The translations under genes and the position numbers were made by a program. Positions 39,470 to 50,545 of a DNA stretch of 64,000 nt are shown here, piece by piece. The notes beneath the pieces are model-generated. The model worked only from the letters and a program-made list of their open reading frames with translations. It was not told the origin of the DNA and ran no database searches. The stretch lies in assembly GCA_002104935.1 (NCBI GenBank), contig MCGT01000002.1, forward strand, positions 682,001 through 746,000, read 5' to 3'. The DNA is from Hesseltinella vesiculosa. Taxonomy: Eukaryota; Mucoromycota; Mucoromycetes; Mucorales; Cunninghamellaceae. Position 1 is the first letter of the stretch, and each line of letters starts with the position of its first letter.

Positions 39470-41856
39470 ATGGCCCATCATGTGTATAGGAGATTCTATT
39501 CAAGAGTAAGTCAATGCCATCATTATAATAATAATAAAACGAAAAGAAGCCCTCATTTTACGTCTTTTCTTTTTTCTTTTTTTTTTTTTTTGTTTTGATA
39601 AAAAAAAGTGGCCAACACTAATGCCCTTGTTACGAACATCCCCTTCGCCTACCATTTCTCATGCAGCATTCATACCCCATATTCCTCTCCAACGCAGCTT
39701 TGCAACCTCCCCTGCCGCTCTTTCACCATTCTCCTTTCGCTTTGCCAACCATAGAAGACTCGCCAAACTTGAACAAGATGCCACCAACTTTGCTCAAGAT
39801 GCCAGCAAACAGGCCGTCTTGTATAAGGTACATGAGCTGACTCATTGCCCTTTGTTGCTGACCATTCACTCTATAGGAATGGCTACGAGCCAAAAATCCA
39901 CAAGCCATCATCCATCGATTTGAACGAGGCAATTTTGCCGCCAATGACGAATGTTGGCAAGCCTACATTGCTGCCTTGGCTCAAACAGGCAAAAGTGAAG
40001 CCATCTTACCGAGAATCATGTACAAGTTGGAACAGCAAGGCAAAACTGTGACCGAAACCACCACCGACACCGTTCAAGCAAAGACCCTGCCAAAGGAAAT
40101 CCTGCAGCAAATCATCGCCACCCGAGGCACCGGCAGCCGCACCCTCACCACCGACGGAGCTGCCATTGCTTCTGGTTCTGGCAACAAAGGCAATCCCATC
40201 TATGTCGTTGTAGAAGAAGGTATGGGCGAGAAGAAAAGGACAGGAAAGCACGCCAACCCCCCCTTTTTTTAGGTCGCAAATTCATGGTCTGGAAGGTGTT
40301 GCGATGGATCGGTGTGACCGTAACCTATGCTTTCTGTATCCTGACCATCTTGTCCTTGGCTTTGGAAAACTCGGGGCTGCTCAAGACCACCACCAGCCAA
40401 ATGGAATACGAACCCATCAGCCAACAAACTGTCAAATTTGAAGATGTCCAGGGCGTCGACGAAGCCAAGCAAGAACTCGAAGAAATCGTCCAATTCCTCA
40501 AAAACCCACAAAAGTTCACCGAGCTTGGCGGCAAGTTACCCAAAGGTGTCCTGTTGACCGGCCCACCTGGGACTGGAAAGACCATGCTGGCGCGTGCCGT
40601 TGCCGGTGAAGCCAACGTGCCCTTCTTTTTCATGTCTGGCAGTGAATTCGATGAAATGTATGTCGGTGTCGGTGCTCGACGTGTCCGTGAACTCTTTGGT
40701 AAATTTCCCAGAAAACAAAAATGCATAGGCTTGACCAACCCCCCCTTTTTTTTTTCTGTAGCTGCTGCCCGGGCCAAAGCACCCAGCATCGTGTTCATTG
40801 ACGAAATCGATGCGATTGGCTCCAAACGCAATCCCAAAGATCAATCGTACATGAAGCAAACCCTGAATCAACTGCTGGTCGACCTGGACGGCTTCTCCCA
40901 GACCGAAGGCGTCATTTTCATCGCCGCCACCAACTTCCCTGAATTGCTAGACAAGGCCTTAGTGCGGCCTGGCCGCTTTGACCGCCACGTCACCGTACCT
41001 TTACCCGACGTGCGTGGTCGCATGCAGATCCTCAAACACCACATGAAAAACATCTCGTTTGCCGGCGACGTCGATGTCAGCGTTATTGCTCGTGGCACCC
41101 CCGGCTTCAGCGGCGCCGACCTCGCCAACCTCGTCAACCAGGCCGCCATCCAAGCCAGTCGCGAAGGCAGCCGTCAAGTCATGACCCAGCATCTCGAATT
41201 CGCAAAAGACAAGATCATCATGGGCGCCGAGCGCAAAAGCGCCGTCATCACCGAAGAAAACAAACGCATGACCGCCTATCACGAAGGAGGCCACGCTCTT
41301 GTCGCCTACTTTACCGAAGGCGCCATGCCTCTGATGAAATGTACCATTATCCCCCGTGGCTCATCCCTGGGCATGACTGTCCAGCTGCCTGAAATGGACA
41401 AGGTAACCTCGATCGCTTCTCTTCCTTGCTCATTTATTTTCATCACAGGACTCGTACAGCAAAAAGGAATACTTGGCTCAGATCGATGTTTGCATGGGTG
41501 GCCGGGTGGCCGAGGAACTGATCTATGGCACCGAAAACGTCACCAGTGGTGCCTATAGTGACATCATCAAAGCAACCGAAATTGCCAAACGCATGGTCAG
41601 GAGCTATGGCATGAGCGACAAGGTTGGTCCCGTTAGCCACGACGACGAAGACATGCAGACCCTCAGTACCGAAACCAAGCTCCTGATCGAAAGTGAAATC
41701 AAAGACCTGGTGCAAGATGGTGAAGCCCGTGCCAAGCTGATTTTGATCACTCACCGCGAAGAATTGGATCGATTGGCCAAAGCTCTCGTGGAATTTGAAA
41801 CCCTCACCCGAGAAGAAATCATAGACGTCATGGCCGGAAAACCCGTTTCCAGGTAG
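39470..41856 (+). CDS. YME1: Mitochondrial i-AAA protease, YME1-type
   Basis: Six exons (39470-39505, 39609-39827, 39877-40219, 40273-40698, 40762-41402, 41449-41856) join in phase to 690 aa. The N-terminus is Arg/Ser-rich and lacks acids ([12 protein letters not shown]), then [11 protein letters not shown]: a mitochondrial presequence. A transmembrane segment lies at ~203-225 ([20 protein letters not shown]). The AAA domain has Walker A GPPGTGKT (~296), Walker [13 protein letters not shown], and the second-region-of-homology [15 protein letters not shown]. The metalloprotease zinc site is HEGGH (~514), with the distal acidic residue in the [15 protein letters not shown] region. FtsH-family hexamers with one TM face the intermembrane space (Yme1) and degrade inner-membrane proteins. 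One predicted TM favours Yme1 over the two-TM m-AAA proteins. Confidence 0.93.
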
Positions 41857-42171
41857 TGCCCTTTTCTTTTTTTTTTTTTTTTTTTTTGATGTTTGCTACC
41901 CTTGTAACTTTTACTCCCCCCCCCCTCTCCCCTCTCTCTTTTCGTTTTCCAACCAATGCCACCATGTTTGTACAGTTAATGGGGGAAAAATATAAATATA
42001 AAAATCAAACCATCACGTGGAGTCGCAGCACTTGCACAAACTCTACAAAAGTGCATGATCCACCAATCAGAGTGTCTGTCCGCACCCCACACAGAACACA
42101 AACCGAATTTGGCGTCTTGTTCCTCTTTTCTAACCCCCCCCCCCACCCACTTTTTCTATTTTATGGTTTGA
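41857..42171 (+). other. Intergenic region between YME1 and F-box gene
   Basis: 315 bp. It starts with a T run (41867-41887) and C-rich tracts, then TATAAATATAAAAA (41991-42004) and a CACGTG hexamer (42013-42018), followed by C-rich leader. It holds the promoter of the F-box gene. Confidence 0.55.
41991..42004 (+). promoter_or_regulatory. TATA-like element of F-box gene
   Basis: TATAAATATAAAAA, 168 bp upstream of the ATG at 42172, in an otherwise GC-neutral stretch; an E-box CACGTG lies 9 bp downstream. Confidence 0.45.
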
Positions 42172-44073
42172 ATGATGACGCTACCTGCCGAGATCATTGC
42201 GGATATCCTTCAACATCTCTCACCGCGTCATTTGACTCAAACCAATCTTGTGTGCCGTGTTTGGTCTGCTGTGTCCATGAATCTATTGTACCAAACCGTC
42301 TACATTCACACCACTCGCCAGCTGGAAAGCTTTTTAGAAGCATTGCAAACCACTTCGACGGTCCATCTCCAAGCCGTCCGCGCCTTATTATTCCACAAGC
42401 CTGTCAATTTCACCAACACTCAGCTGGCCATGATCTCGCAGAAATGTCCCCATGTCGACACCATTGCCACGGTCAAGGACCTGACGCTGGTCAGCCCCAC
42501 CTATGTGAACGCGACGTTGGACCAATGGACAGTGTCGAACAGTGAACGCAGCGTCATGGATTTGTATGGCTGGCCGTATTTGAAACGTATTGGCACCATG
42601 ATGGAAGACAAGGCCTTGGGCTGGCTGACCTTGCGACACGCCTTGACCTTTCTCAAGATTGGCCAGTTCCACCTGGACCACCTCGTGTCCAATCGGAGCC
42701 TGGCTTTGTCTCCTTGCTTCCCTTCCTTGGAGACGTTGGTCTTATCCCACGGCTATGAAGTCATGCCACGCTCGTCGATGCTTTGGATCAACAAAAGCTG
42801 CCCACGGCTCCGTCACCTCTACTTGCGCGACGTCCTCTTCGCCCACGACATCCACAGCTCTTCCAACCTCGCCTTCATCAACAACACGCTGGAATCTTTG
42901 ACCTTACAGACCGCCGATTTTCTCTGTATCGGCTGGGTCGAGCTCCTGGCCGACTTGTTCCCGTCGGTGCGCTGCCTAGCCTTGGACATACACTTTCCTT
43001 TGGAAAACGAGGACGACATGGCGGCTCGTGACGGTTCTGAAAGCGAAGACGACAGTAGTGTAGGAATGGAAGGGCTAGACAGCGACATTATTGTGATCCT
43101 GGACCCTCACCCTGTCCGGATGCACCCCCAAGTCTTTTGCGAGTGTCTGCAAGACTGGATCAAGGCCTTGCCGCGTCTGGAAAAACTCGTCCTGAGCGCT
43201 GACTGCTCACCCAACGCCTATGTCCTGTACTGGCCCATGGACATTCTCACCAAGGCCATCCAAACCGGCAGCTGGCAGTGCAATATCAAACACCTCGTCT
43301 TGGAGGACAGCCACGTTCCTTCCGATGACAAACGCTTCCAATGGATCTGGTGTGACGCTTTTGTAACCCAGCTGGAATCCTTGACCATGACCCTGACCGG
43401 CCCTTGCTCGTTTGATATCTGTCCGCAGCCTCCTCTTGATCCATCATGCCGGGCTATAGCTATGGCATCCTGTGTGTGCTCGTCGCATCGCTTCAGCTGG
43501 CATCTGTTCCCAAATCTCACCCAGCTGCATCTCAAGAGCAGCCTGGACGCCATGCTTTCGTGGCCAGACTTGTTGGTGGCCTGCCCGCGTCTGGTGTCCT
43601 TGCATCTCCAGGCGCTCTCTGTCTCCCATCAGATCCCAGCAACGCCATCCACCCCTCATGTCTTGAAGCATCTCACTCTGGTCCAATGCACTCTCTCCAA
43701 CACAAGTCTGATGGTGTCTGCCATCGAACACCAGCTCCCGCACCTGACCTCGGTCGTTTGGAAAGGTCTCACCATGAACAACCCTAGCCAAGATTTTTCC
43801 TTGTGCCTGGATGGTTGCGGCCTAAGCCGACTTTGGCTCCTTCATCTCAAAACCGACAATACCTACTGCAAGACCTTGAGTTTGTATGAGCGTCGCAGCG
43901 GCAAGACCACCCTGTACAATTCGTCCTCAGCTGCAAGTACGCATGGTGGCTCGCATCCCACCATGGTCTTGACTCTAGCCCACGGTGACGATCAGCCGCA
44001 TTTCCCTTATGCCCCCCTTGGTACCTATCTGCATGTCAAGACCCTCTTTGTGGAAGACATCCTCTTTGCTTAG
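42172..44073 (+). CDS. F-box/LRR protein
   Basis: A single-exon gene of 633 aa. An F-box opens the protein: MTLPAEIIADILQHLSPRHL, NLVCRVWSAVSMNLLYQTV. The rest has irregular leucine-rich spacing (LRHALTFLKIGQFHLDHL, CPRLRHLYLRDVLF, NLTQLHLKSSLDAML, CPRLVSLHLQALS, LKHLTLVQCTLS), typical of fungal F-box/LRR proteins that select substrates for SCF ubiquitin ligases. An acidic insert (ENEDDMAARDGSESEDDSS) sits near residue 285. The substrate is unknown. A further ATG lies one codon downstream of the first; either could be used. Confidence 0.82.
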   Translation: MMTLPAEIIADILQHLSPRHLTQTNLVCRVWSAVSMNLLYQTVYIHTTRQLESFLEALQTTSTVHLQAVRALLFHKPVNFTNTQLAMISQKCPHVDTIATVKDLTLVSPTYVNATLDQWTVSNSERSVMDLYGWPYLKRIGTMMEDKALGWLTLRHALTFLKIGQFHLDHLVSNRSLALSPCFPSLETLVLSHGYEVMPRSSMLWINKSCPRLRHLYLRDVLFAHDIHSSSNLAFINNTLESLTLQTADFLCIGWVELLADLFPSVRCLALDIHFPLENEDDMAARDGSESEDDSSVGMEGLDSDIIVILDPHPVRMHPQVFCECLQDWIKALPRLEKLVLSADCSPNAYVLYWPMDILTKAIQTGSWQCNIKHLVLEDSHVPSDDKRFQWIWCDAFVTQLESLTMTLTGPCSFDICPQPPLDPSCRAIAMASCVCSSHRFSWHLFPNLTQLHLKSSLDAMLSWPDLLVACPRLVSLHLQALSVSHQIPATPSTPHVLKHLTLVQCTLSNTSLMVSAIEHQLPHLTSVVWKGLTMNNPSQDFSLCLDGCGLSRLWLLHLKTDNTYCKTLSLYERRSGKTTLYNSSSAASTHGGSHPTMVLTLAHGDDQPHFPYAPLGTYLHVKTLFVEDILFA

Positions 44074-44514
44074 CTCGTCTGCCTCCTCATCCCCAACCTC
44101 TCCCAAAAATAATCCCTTTCTTTAGTTCTTCTTAGTAGTTAGCATGGCACATTGCTCATGTCTTTTGTAAATACCTCATGCATTTGCTCCCAGTAGCGTC
44201 TGAACATATTTCAATAAAAAAAATCATATGCCGTCTCCACCTCACAAGAATGTCGAGCCTTGGCTCTGCCATTGATTTTTGAAATGCGATATTTTTATAA
44301 TTTTTGGATTATTTTTTTTTCTTTTTCCTTATCATAGCACCAGGGGAACAATCATTTACAAAGGACATAAATAAGCGACGATAGCAAAAAAAAAAAAAAA
44401 AAAAGAGGTAGGGGAAAGGGGGAGTAAAAAAGGAACCAAGACATTCACGTGTTTTGCAACATGTTGTTATGTGCAAGGGACAAAAAAAAAAAAAAGGTGG
44501 TCGAGAGAACATTT
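44074..44514. other. Convergent 3' region
   Basis: 441 bp between the stops of the F-box gene and the RRM gene. AATAAA signals occur near 44215, and A/T runs (44385, 44483) follow. No gene recognised. Confidence 0.55.
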
Positions 44515-46093
44515 TTACATATGACCACCAGCGTTGTATTGATTGTACAAGGGTTGTTGTTGACCGGGTTGGGCCCAACCAGCAGGGACGCCAGGGTTAC
44601 CAGCAAGTTGACCAGGACCGGGGTGAGGTTCTAAAAAAGAAAAGCGTCAGTTGGGAGTCTACAGCGACATTGCTAGGGACTTACTGCGGTACATTTGGCC
44701 GTTGTTCCAGTTTTGTTGATAACCGCCGTGATGGTGATGGGATTGCCAGCCAGTGGGTGGACGGTCCTTGCCCCAAGAAAGCTAACGAGAAAATAGATAA
44801 GCAACACGCAATGGTTCTCTCTGTCTTCGTTTACCTTGGCAGGGCGACCGTGGATGGTCATGTTTTGCAGTTGGACCAAGGAGTGGGCAGCGTTTTCGTG
44901 GGTGTCCATCTTGACAAAGGCGAAGCCTCGATCAGCCTGCAACTTGATATCTTGAACAAAACCAAAGCGCTGGAAGGGGTGCAACAAGTCGTTTTCTAAC
45001 GTCAACCGCATTAGCTTCCTCATTCATCCCGGCAGGAGAACTTACGAGTCACTTCAGGAGCAAGGTTACCCACATACACGCTGGTCACGTAAGCAGGGGT
45101 TTGGTGGACAGCGACTTCAAAAGGCAATTGCTGACCAGGCTGAGGGGGAGGGGTGGCAGTTTGACCTAAAGGAAAGAATGAGATCACAGCATTGGCACGA
45201 TCAACAGCTTACCCTTTTGAGTGGCCCAGTTACAACGGATAGCACGGCTGCCGAGCCATTCACCGTTCATGGTGGCGATAGCTTGTTCGGCATCGTTCTT
45301 TTCACGGAAGGCAACAAAACCATAACCTCTGGATTTACCAGAGTTGTTATCCCACATCACATGAGCTTCACTAGATAAAAAAAAAAGGAGGTCAATCCAA
45401 CAAATGAAACAAGCCCACATTCTCCTTTCCCTTTACTTACGACATGGAACCAAAGTTGATAAAGGACTTGGACAGCATTTCGTCGGTGACTTCAGGGGCC
45501 AAATCACCAATGAACACATGGAAGTGGCTGGAGGTATCTTCCTTGACTTGAGCGCCAGGTTGAGCCCAGTTCACTTTGATTTCCTATTCATAACCGTCAG
45601 CCATACTTTACAAGCAGTTGTCTCTTACATGGCTGAAGATTTTGCGTCCGTTCATATCGTTAATGGCTTGTTCAGCGGAGCGACGGTCAGCAAAGTCAAC
45701 AAAACCATAGTTGACGGCATTCTATTCAATAAGACGGTCAATCATGTGCTTGTGATGTATCCTGTGCTCGGGCGGGAAGGGTAAATATGATACATACGTA
45801 GCCATGGCGCTTGGTCTAAGATGGGTCCACAATAACAAAAAAAAAAAAAAAAAGTGTCCATTAGAGTGATGCCAACAACCCGAATGTCTATCATTTTCTT
45901 ACAGGGACAACCACCTTGACTTGCGACACAACACCAATGGTGGCAAAGATTTCTTGCAACATGCTTTCGGTCACACTATAAACCCAATATCAGAACATTA
46001 TCAGACGAGCAGCCAAAAACAACACAACATTTACCGTTGATCAAGGTTGCCAACATAGACGCTGAAGGATTCCGATTGAACAGGGGCAGACAT
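44515..46093 (-). CDS. PUB1: TIA1/PUB1-type RNA-binding protein, three RRMs
   Basis: Multi-exon gene from ATG at 46093 to TAA at 44515-44517, roughly 370 aa. RRM1 starts [15 protein letters not shown] and includes [20 protein letters not shown]2 is [16 protein letters not shown] with [21 protein letters not shown]3 is [17 protein letters not shown] with [15 protein letters not shown]. The C-terminus is Gln/Gly/Asn/Tyr-rich ([17 protein letters not shown]), like the low-complexity tail of TIA-1, Pub1 and Nam8. Such proteins bind U-rich RNA, regulate splicing and mRNA stability, and enter stress granules. An 18-nt exon (45798-45815) encodes TKRHGY inside RRM1. The leader upstream of the ATG is rich in A/T runs. 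Confidence 0.9.
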
Positions 46094-48071
46094 GATGAGG
46101 GTTGGTTTTTAAGAAGAAAAAAAAAAAGAAAAAAAAAAAAAGGACGTGTAAAAAAAAAAAAGTAAAGAAAAAAAAAAGAAGGCTAGAGTTGTTGAGTGAT
46201 CACAATAGTCTAACAAAGTGTGAAGAAGAAGAGAAAAAAAACAATCGAGGGAAGGCTTTTTCACTATGACAAAAACAATTCAACTCCGGTGCCAATCATG
46301 CCATGTATTCAGGATAATGCTAAAAGCACCACCTACTTCCCCGAAATACTGTAGATTGCTTTCGATTTAAAATGGGTTCATTCTAAATGTCAGGAGTGGC
46401 CAGCTGGCGTCGGCACAACATTGTCGATTGATAAAATGACCCAAGGTAAAATCTTTCCTTTTATCAAACCTTTTTGCTGTATCCTTTTTTTTGCTTCGTT
46501 GCTCAACTTTTCCTTTGGCTTTTGTCATTGTATAGAAATCCTTAGTTTTGTCATTCCTGAAAAATTCAAACCTGGTTCTGATGCAATGTCCAATGGGCAC
46601 ATCGCCGTTGGCTGCAAAAGAGTTGAAGTGCCATGCCATAACAGAGCTCCTTGTTACGACAATGGCACACAGAACAGAGCTGTGCTTTGGAGTCCAGTAT
46701 CGCCCGAAAAAAATCTCAGCATGCCACCGAGTGTCGTGACTTTAGCAACTCAGAGTTGCTCACAAGCGCATCATGTCCAAATCAGGATTGTCCCTTTTTC
46801 AGATGGTGTCCTTCCTATCTCTTTGCTCCTCAGACCAAGCAATGTCAGACTATTTTCATCAAATAAAAGCTGACCAATGAAACGTGCTGCATGCCCACAA
46901 GCCCTACATGAACAACGTTGGTGTGTCTTCGCAGTCAGCCTGGACTTTAATGATTATGATTTGAAAAATAGCGCACAAACACGCCCACATTTGGCGGATC
47001 GAGCAAGCTTAATGTGTGCAGACATCGAGGTATGTGCAAGAAAAAGATATAATTAAAAAGTTGCTCACCATCACCCAAGATATTCCTGAGATTTCCGCGT
47101 CTGACCCTGTTAAATCTATCCAGGCCGGCAAATCAACACTGCCAACAATACCAGCACAGTCAAAAGAATATTCCAAGAACATGGAAGATCAGTATGTGAA
47201 CCGATCGCTCAAGAGTGTCAAGATTGCCATGACATTGTTGGAGAATGCCTTGGACCAACCTCGTGCCGAGATCTTGTCATTTATCTGGTCGAATCGCTGT
47301 AGCACTGGCACGCCTGTGGAGGACATGGGGATGATCAACCTTGCCAGGTCTATTCTGACCGACTTTCACGCAAACTGCGTGAAGCCCCGTCCACTGGTCC
47401 CAACGAATGAGCGCACGCCATTTTGTGAATCCATGATACCTATTTTCAAGTATTTCAGCGCCGCAACTGGTTTTCTGTCGCTCGTAATGACGGTAAATGT
47501 GGCTATCACCGCGAGGATCCAATTGATGAGTTACGCAATGAAATGCGCCTGTTATTTGGTATGGCCAAGTTTGTACTCATATCCACTCAACTCACACTTT
47601 TGTTACAGGTGCGAAAAGTCGTCAGAGTTGTGCAAGCAGTTTGGCGTATCCTACCCCGGCATCGGAACCAATCACATTCTCTTTTCTCCATTCAGGGCCA
47701 AGCATATGCATCCCATGCACCAATTTTCCAGTGATAGTCTTTTGGTACTTTTGCATCACGTCTCTCTCGTAGGTTTGACTGCAATTCCTTACTTTAGTAA
47801 AAGCATTTCCGCCATGTTTAATTGGCTAATCATTTCCAGTAGTCACAGTGCCATTGAGGTTGCCGATAATCTTATTGGCTGAATACGAAGGGAATGAATT
47901 TAAAATGCCGGTGACGTTTGATTGGCTGGTCATTGTTGAGGCGGCGGCAACAAAAAAATGGCCAATTTTTTTCATTTTCATTTCGTTCATTTCGTTCTCC
48001 TCTTTCGTCACCCTTTTTTTTGCATTATCAAAAAGTCTTGGCTCGAGTTTCCAATTGTCACATTAGAGAAC
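46094..48071. other. Intergenic region between PUB1-like and Rho genes
   Basis: About 2 kb. It includes a short perfect palindromic word AGCAACTC-A-GAGTTGCT (46743-46759) and the remains of an orphan-family gene (47016-47882). The last 200 bp before 48072 is a T/C-rich leader of the Rho gene. The first 900 bp shows nothing recognisable. Confidence 0.5.
47016..47882 (+). pseudogene. Decayed copy of a Mucoromycotina orphan protein family (putative)
   Basis: A 288-codon open stretch. The first ~150 codons look protein-like: ILSFIWSNRCSTGTPVEDMG, INLARSILTDFHANC, VPTNERTPFCESMIPIFKYF. The WSNR and NERTPFxE..IPIFKYF motifs recall large, lineage-specific protein families of Mucorales genomes. After FLSL (~47480) this frame loses protein character, while frame 2 reads RNDGKCGYHREDPIDELRNE and MRLLFGMAKFVL; the first frame then continues with CEKSSELCKQFGVSYPG. 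This pattern fits frameshifts or a lost intron. The identification rests on remembered motif patterns and is uncertain; it could be an intact gene with introns I failed to place. Confidence 0.4.
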
Positions 48072-48986
48072 ATGCTTGTCTGTGGGAAATCCAACCGACC
48101 TATCTATCGCAAACTGGTTGTTGTCGGCGACGGCAGTATTGGCAAGTCTTCGATTTTGAACGTTTTTACAAAAGGCGTCTTTCCTCAGGTACCGGCTCTT
48201 TTTCTCGATGCTCGGACCTCTCCATGACTCATTCTATTTTTACAAAACTAGGTGTATGAGCCCACAGTATTTGAAAACTATGTTCATGAAATGAATGTGG
48301 ATGGACAACAGTTGGAACTATCGTTGTGGGACACTGCAGGTAAAACAACAGAAAAAAAAGGGGGGTGGGGGCGTACAAGAAAGAAGCTTTTTGATGGGTG
48401 GAAGGGGGGGAAATCCCAGGATGAAAAAAAAGAGTTTGGTTTAGGATTGAACTTAAAAAATGGATGGTTACTAGGACAAGAAGAATTTGATCGATTGAGG
48501 ACTCTCTCCTATGCAGACACGCATGTGGTGATGATGTGCTATGCCGTCGACAGTCGGGACTCGTTGGAAAATATCACGAATCGCTGGCTAGAGGAAGTGG
48601 TGGACCATTGTGTGCATGCCAAGATTGTCTTGGTCGCCCTGAAATGCGATCTTCGTGACGACGAAGACAGTGTCAAGAAAATGAAATCTCCCCCTGTGAT
48701 GTATGAAGAGGTAAGACTTTCCCTCTCTTCCTAACGAGCCACTGACTCGTCCAATTCTGTTAGGGTTTGACCGTTGCCCGGAGCATCAACGCTGTGCGAT
48801 ATTTAGAATGCTCAGCAAAGCATAATAGAGGCATCCGTGAAGTGTTTGATCAAGCCGGTCGTGTGGCGCTTAATGGTAAAAAAAAAAAAAAAAACTGATT
48901 TTGACCTTGGCTCACTTTATTTTTTTCTGCAAGTTCATTTGAAGACGGACCAGGATACGAAATCCTCCACTTGTATTATTTTGTGA
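48072..48986 (+). CDS. RHO3: Rho-family GTPase, Rho3-like
   Basis: Five exons (48072-48188, 48252-48339, 48475-48710, 48764-48875, 48934-48986) join in phase to 201 aa. The P-loop is GDGSIGKSS, switch I YEPTVFENYV, switch II WDTAGQEEFDRLRTLSYAD with the catalytic Gln kept, NKxD-like motif ALKCDLRDDED, and ECSAKHN for the SAK box. The LNVFTKGVFPQVYEPTVFENYVHEM segment and the C-terminal CIIL CaaX box (geranylgeranylation expected from the final Leu) point to the Rho3 branch. Rho3 controls polarised exocytosis and actin at growing tips. The P-loop reads SIGKS where Rho proteins usually read ACGKT. Confidence 0.9.
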
Positions 48987-49226
48987 TTTTGATCTCTTTC
49001 AACCCCCTCGTTTTTACCTCCTTGCGCGGTCCCTCTTTCTTTTTTTCTGTTTCCCCCCCACTCTGATTCCCTTTTTGTTTTCAACAACCTTATCCTTGTC
49101 AACCTTGTCAGTAGAACTGTCAAACCAAAACTCTAATTTTACCTTTGTACGCATGGCAACCCCTCTCCTCCTTTCATAAACTATTTTTTTTTCTTAAACT
49201 GAATGCTTTTTTTTATTTCTCGGCGT

Positions 49227-50353
49227 TTATTCCACGCGACCTTGCACCTTTAAGATATCAGAGAAGATACCAAAAGAAGTGACGGCAGCACCGGCACCAG
49301 CGCCTTGGATGATCAAACCATTAGGGAAGTATTCGGTGGTGAACTTGATGATGTTGTCACTGCCTTGCAAAGAAGCAAAAGGATGCGAGCCGGGGTACCT
49401 GGGGGAGAAAAAGGTTAGAAAAGATATGAGTGGTGGTTCGCTTACTTTAACAACTTGACGCCGCTTTGACCGCCTTGGACATCGACCAGACCAACACAGC
49501 GCAGGACTTGACCTTCCTTCTTGGCCTCTTCGTTTAATTGAGCAAAGTGGGCATCGTATTCAGGCAGCTTGGCCATGAATTCATCAGCCGTAGCCACGGT
49601 TTGCAAAGGACCAGGCACAATGTTTTCCACAGGGAGGGTGGTCAGATCCAAGTCGACGCCCGCCAAACGGCCACAGATGGTCACTTTGCGAGCCACATCC
49701 ATACCGTTCAGGTCATCACGAGGGTCGGGTTCCGTGTAGCCCAGTTCCTTGGCCACCTTGACATTTTCAGAGAAAGACTTGCCGTTGCCGCCGGTCAAGG
49801 AGGAGAAGTTGTTGAACAGGTAGGACAGAGTGCCGGAGAAGATGCCTTCCACCTTGTGGACCTTGTCACCCGTGTTGACCAGATCAGCCAGGGTGTTCAG
49901 CACAGGCAGACCCGCACCCACCGTTGATTCGTAGTAAGCAAAAGGCGCCTTGCCTGTGCCATTGAGATTACCGGCCAGAGATCGGATCGATTGGTACAAG
50001 TCCAAGGTGCCACTGAAACCCTTTTTGTTGGGCGTCACCACGCTCAAGCCAAGTTGCAGCCAGGCAGGATAGTTTGCCGCCACGCCATCCGAGGCTGTAC
50101 AGTCGACGATAATGCTGTGGTCTTGCGATTCTGACAAGTACTTGGCAAACACGCCCAGGTCAGCATCCACACCTTGTTGCAAAGCTGATGGCCAGCTGCC
50201 GAGATCCAGACTTTGGTACGACGTGTCCGACAACAGCATCTTACGAGACGTGGTCAGCCCAACCACATTCAATCGCTTTGCGCCCGTTGCCTTCAATTGC
50301 TGAATCAATTCAGAGCCCACAAGACCAGTACCAACAATACCAATATTCACCAT
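49227..50353 (-). CDS. HOM6: Homoserine dehydrogenase
   Basis: Two exons (50353-49446 and 49398-49227) give 359 aa, the same length as yeast Hom6 as I recall it. The N-terminal Rossmann fold has NIGIVGTGLVGSELI. Further conserved parts: SVVTPNKKGFSGTLDLY, FAYYESTVGAGLPVLNTL, GIFSGTLSYLFNNF, LGYTEPDPRDDLNGMDVARK with the catalytic Asp and Lys region, and IIQGAGAGAAVTSFGIFSDI. It reduces aspartate semialdehyde to homoserine with NAD(P)H, the branch point to threonine and methionine, in the cytosol. It lies 193 bp downstream of the BolA gene on the same strand. A Gcn4-type site lies 82 bp upstream of the ATG. Confidence 0.96.
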
Positions 50354-50434
50354 GTCTACAAAAGTAAAAAAATAAAAGAAAAACGCAGTGTCAAAAAAAT
50401 GCACGTCCAGTTTTTTTTCAACCTGGAACAGAAA

Positions 50435-50443
50435 ATGAGTCAT
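50435..50443. promoter_or_regulatory. Gcn4-type binding site upstream of HOM6
   Basis: ATGAGTCAT, the full 9-bp Gcn4/CPC1 consensus, 82 bp before the HOM6 start codon and followed by CCAAT. HOM6 is a known target of general amino-acid control in yeast. By chance this 9-mer is expected about once per 130 kb. Confidence 0.6.
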
Positions 50444-50545
50444 CCAATCAAGTCGCTCTTCAATGGTCTCATTTTGTTTTTCTTCGCTAGCACTGCACGC
50501 CGTGGTTTCCCTTTCACAGTCATTCTTCAAATACACCTTTTTTTA

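Noticed and set aside
46743..46759. 17-bp palindrome as a regulatory or CRISPR-like element
   Set aside because: A single short palindrome; no array, no repeats around it, and the genome is eukaryotic.
46367..46873. Open frames on both strands in the PUB1/Rho intergenic region
   Set aside because: Two overlapping frames on opposite strands, neither with protein-like motifs or splice context.
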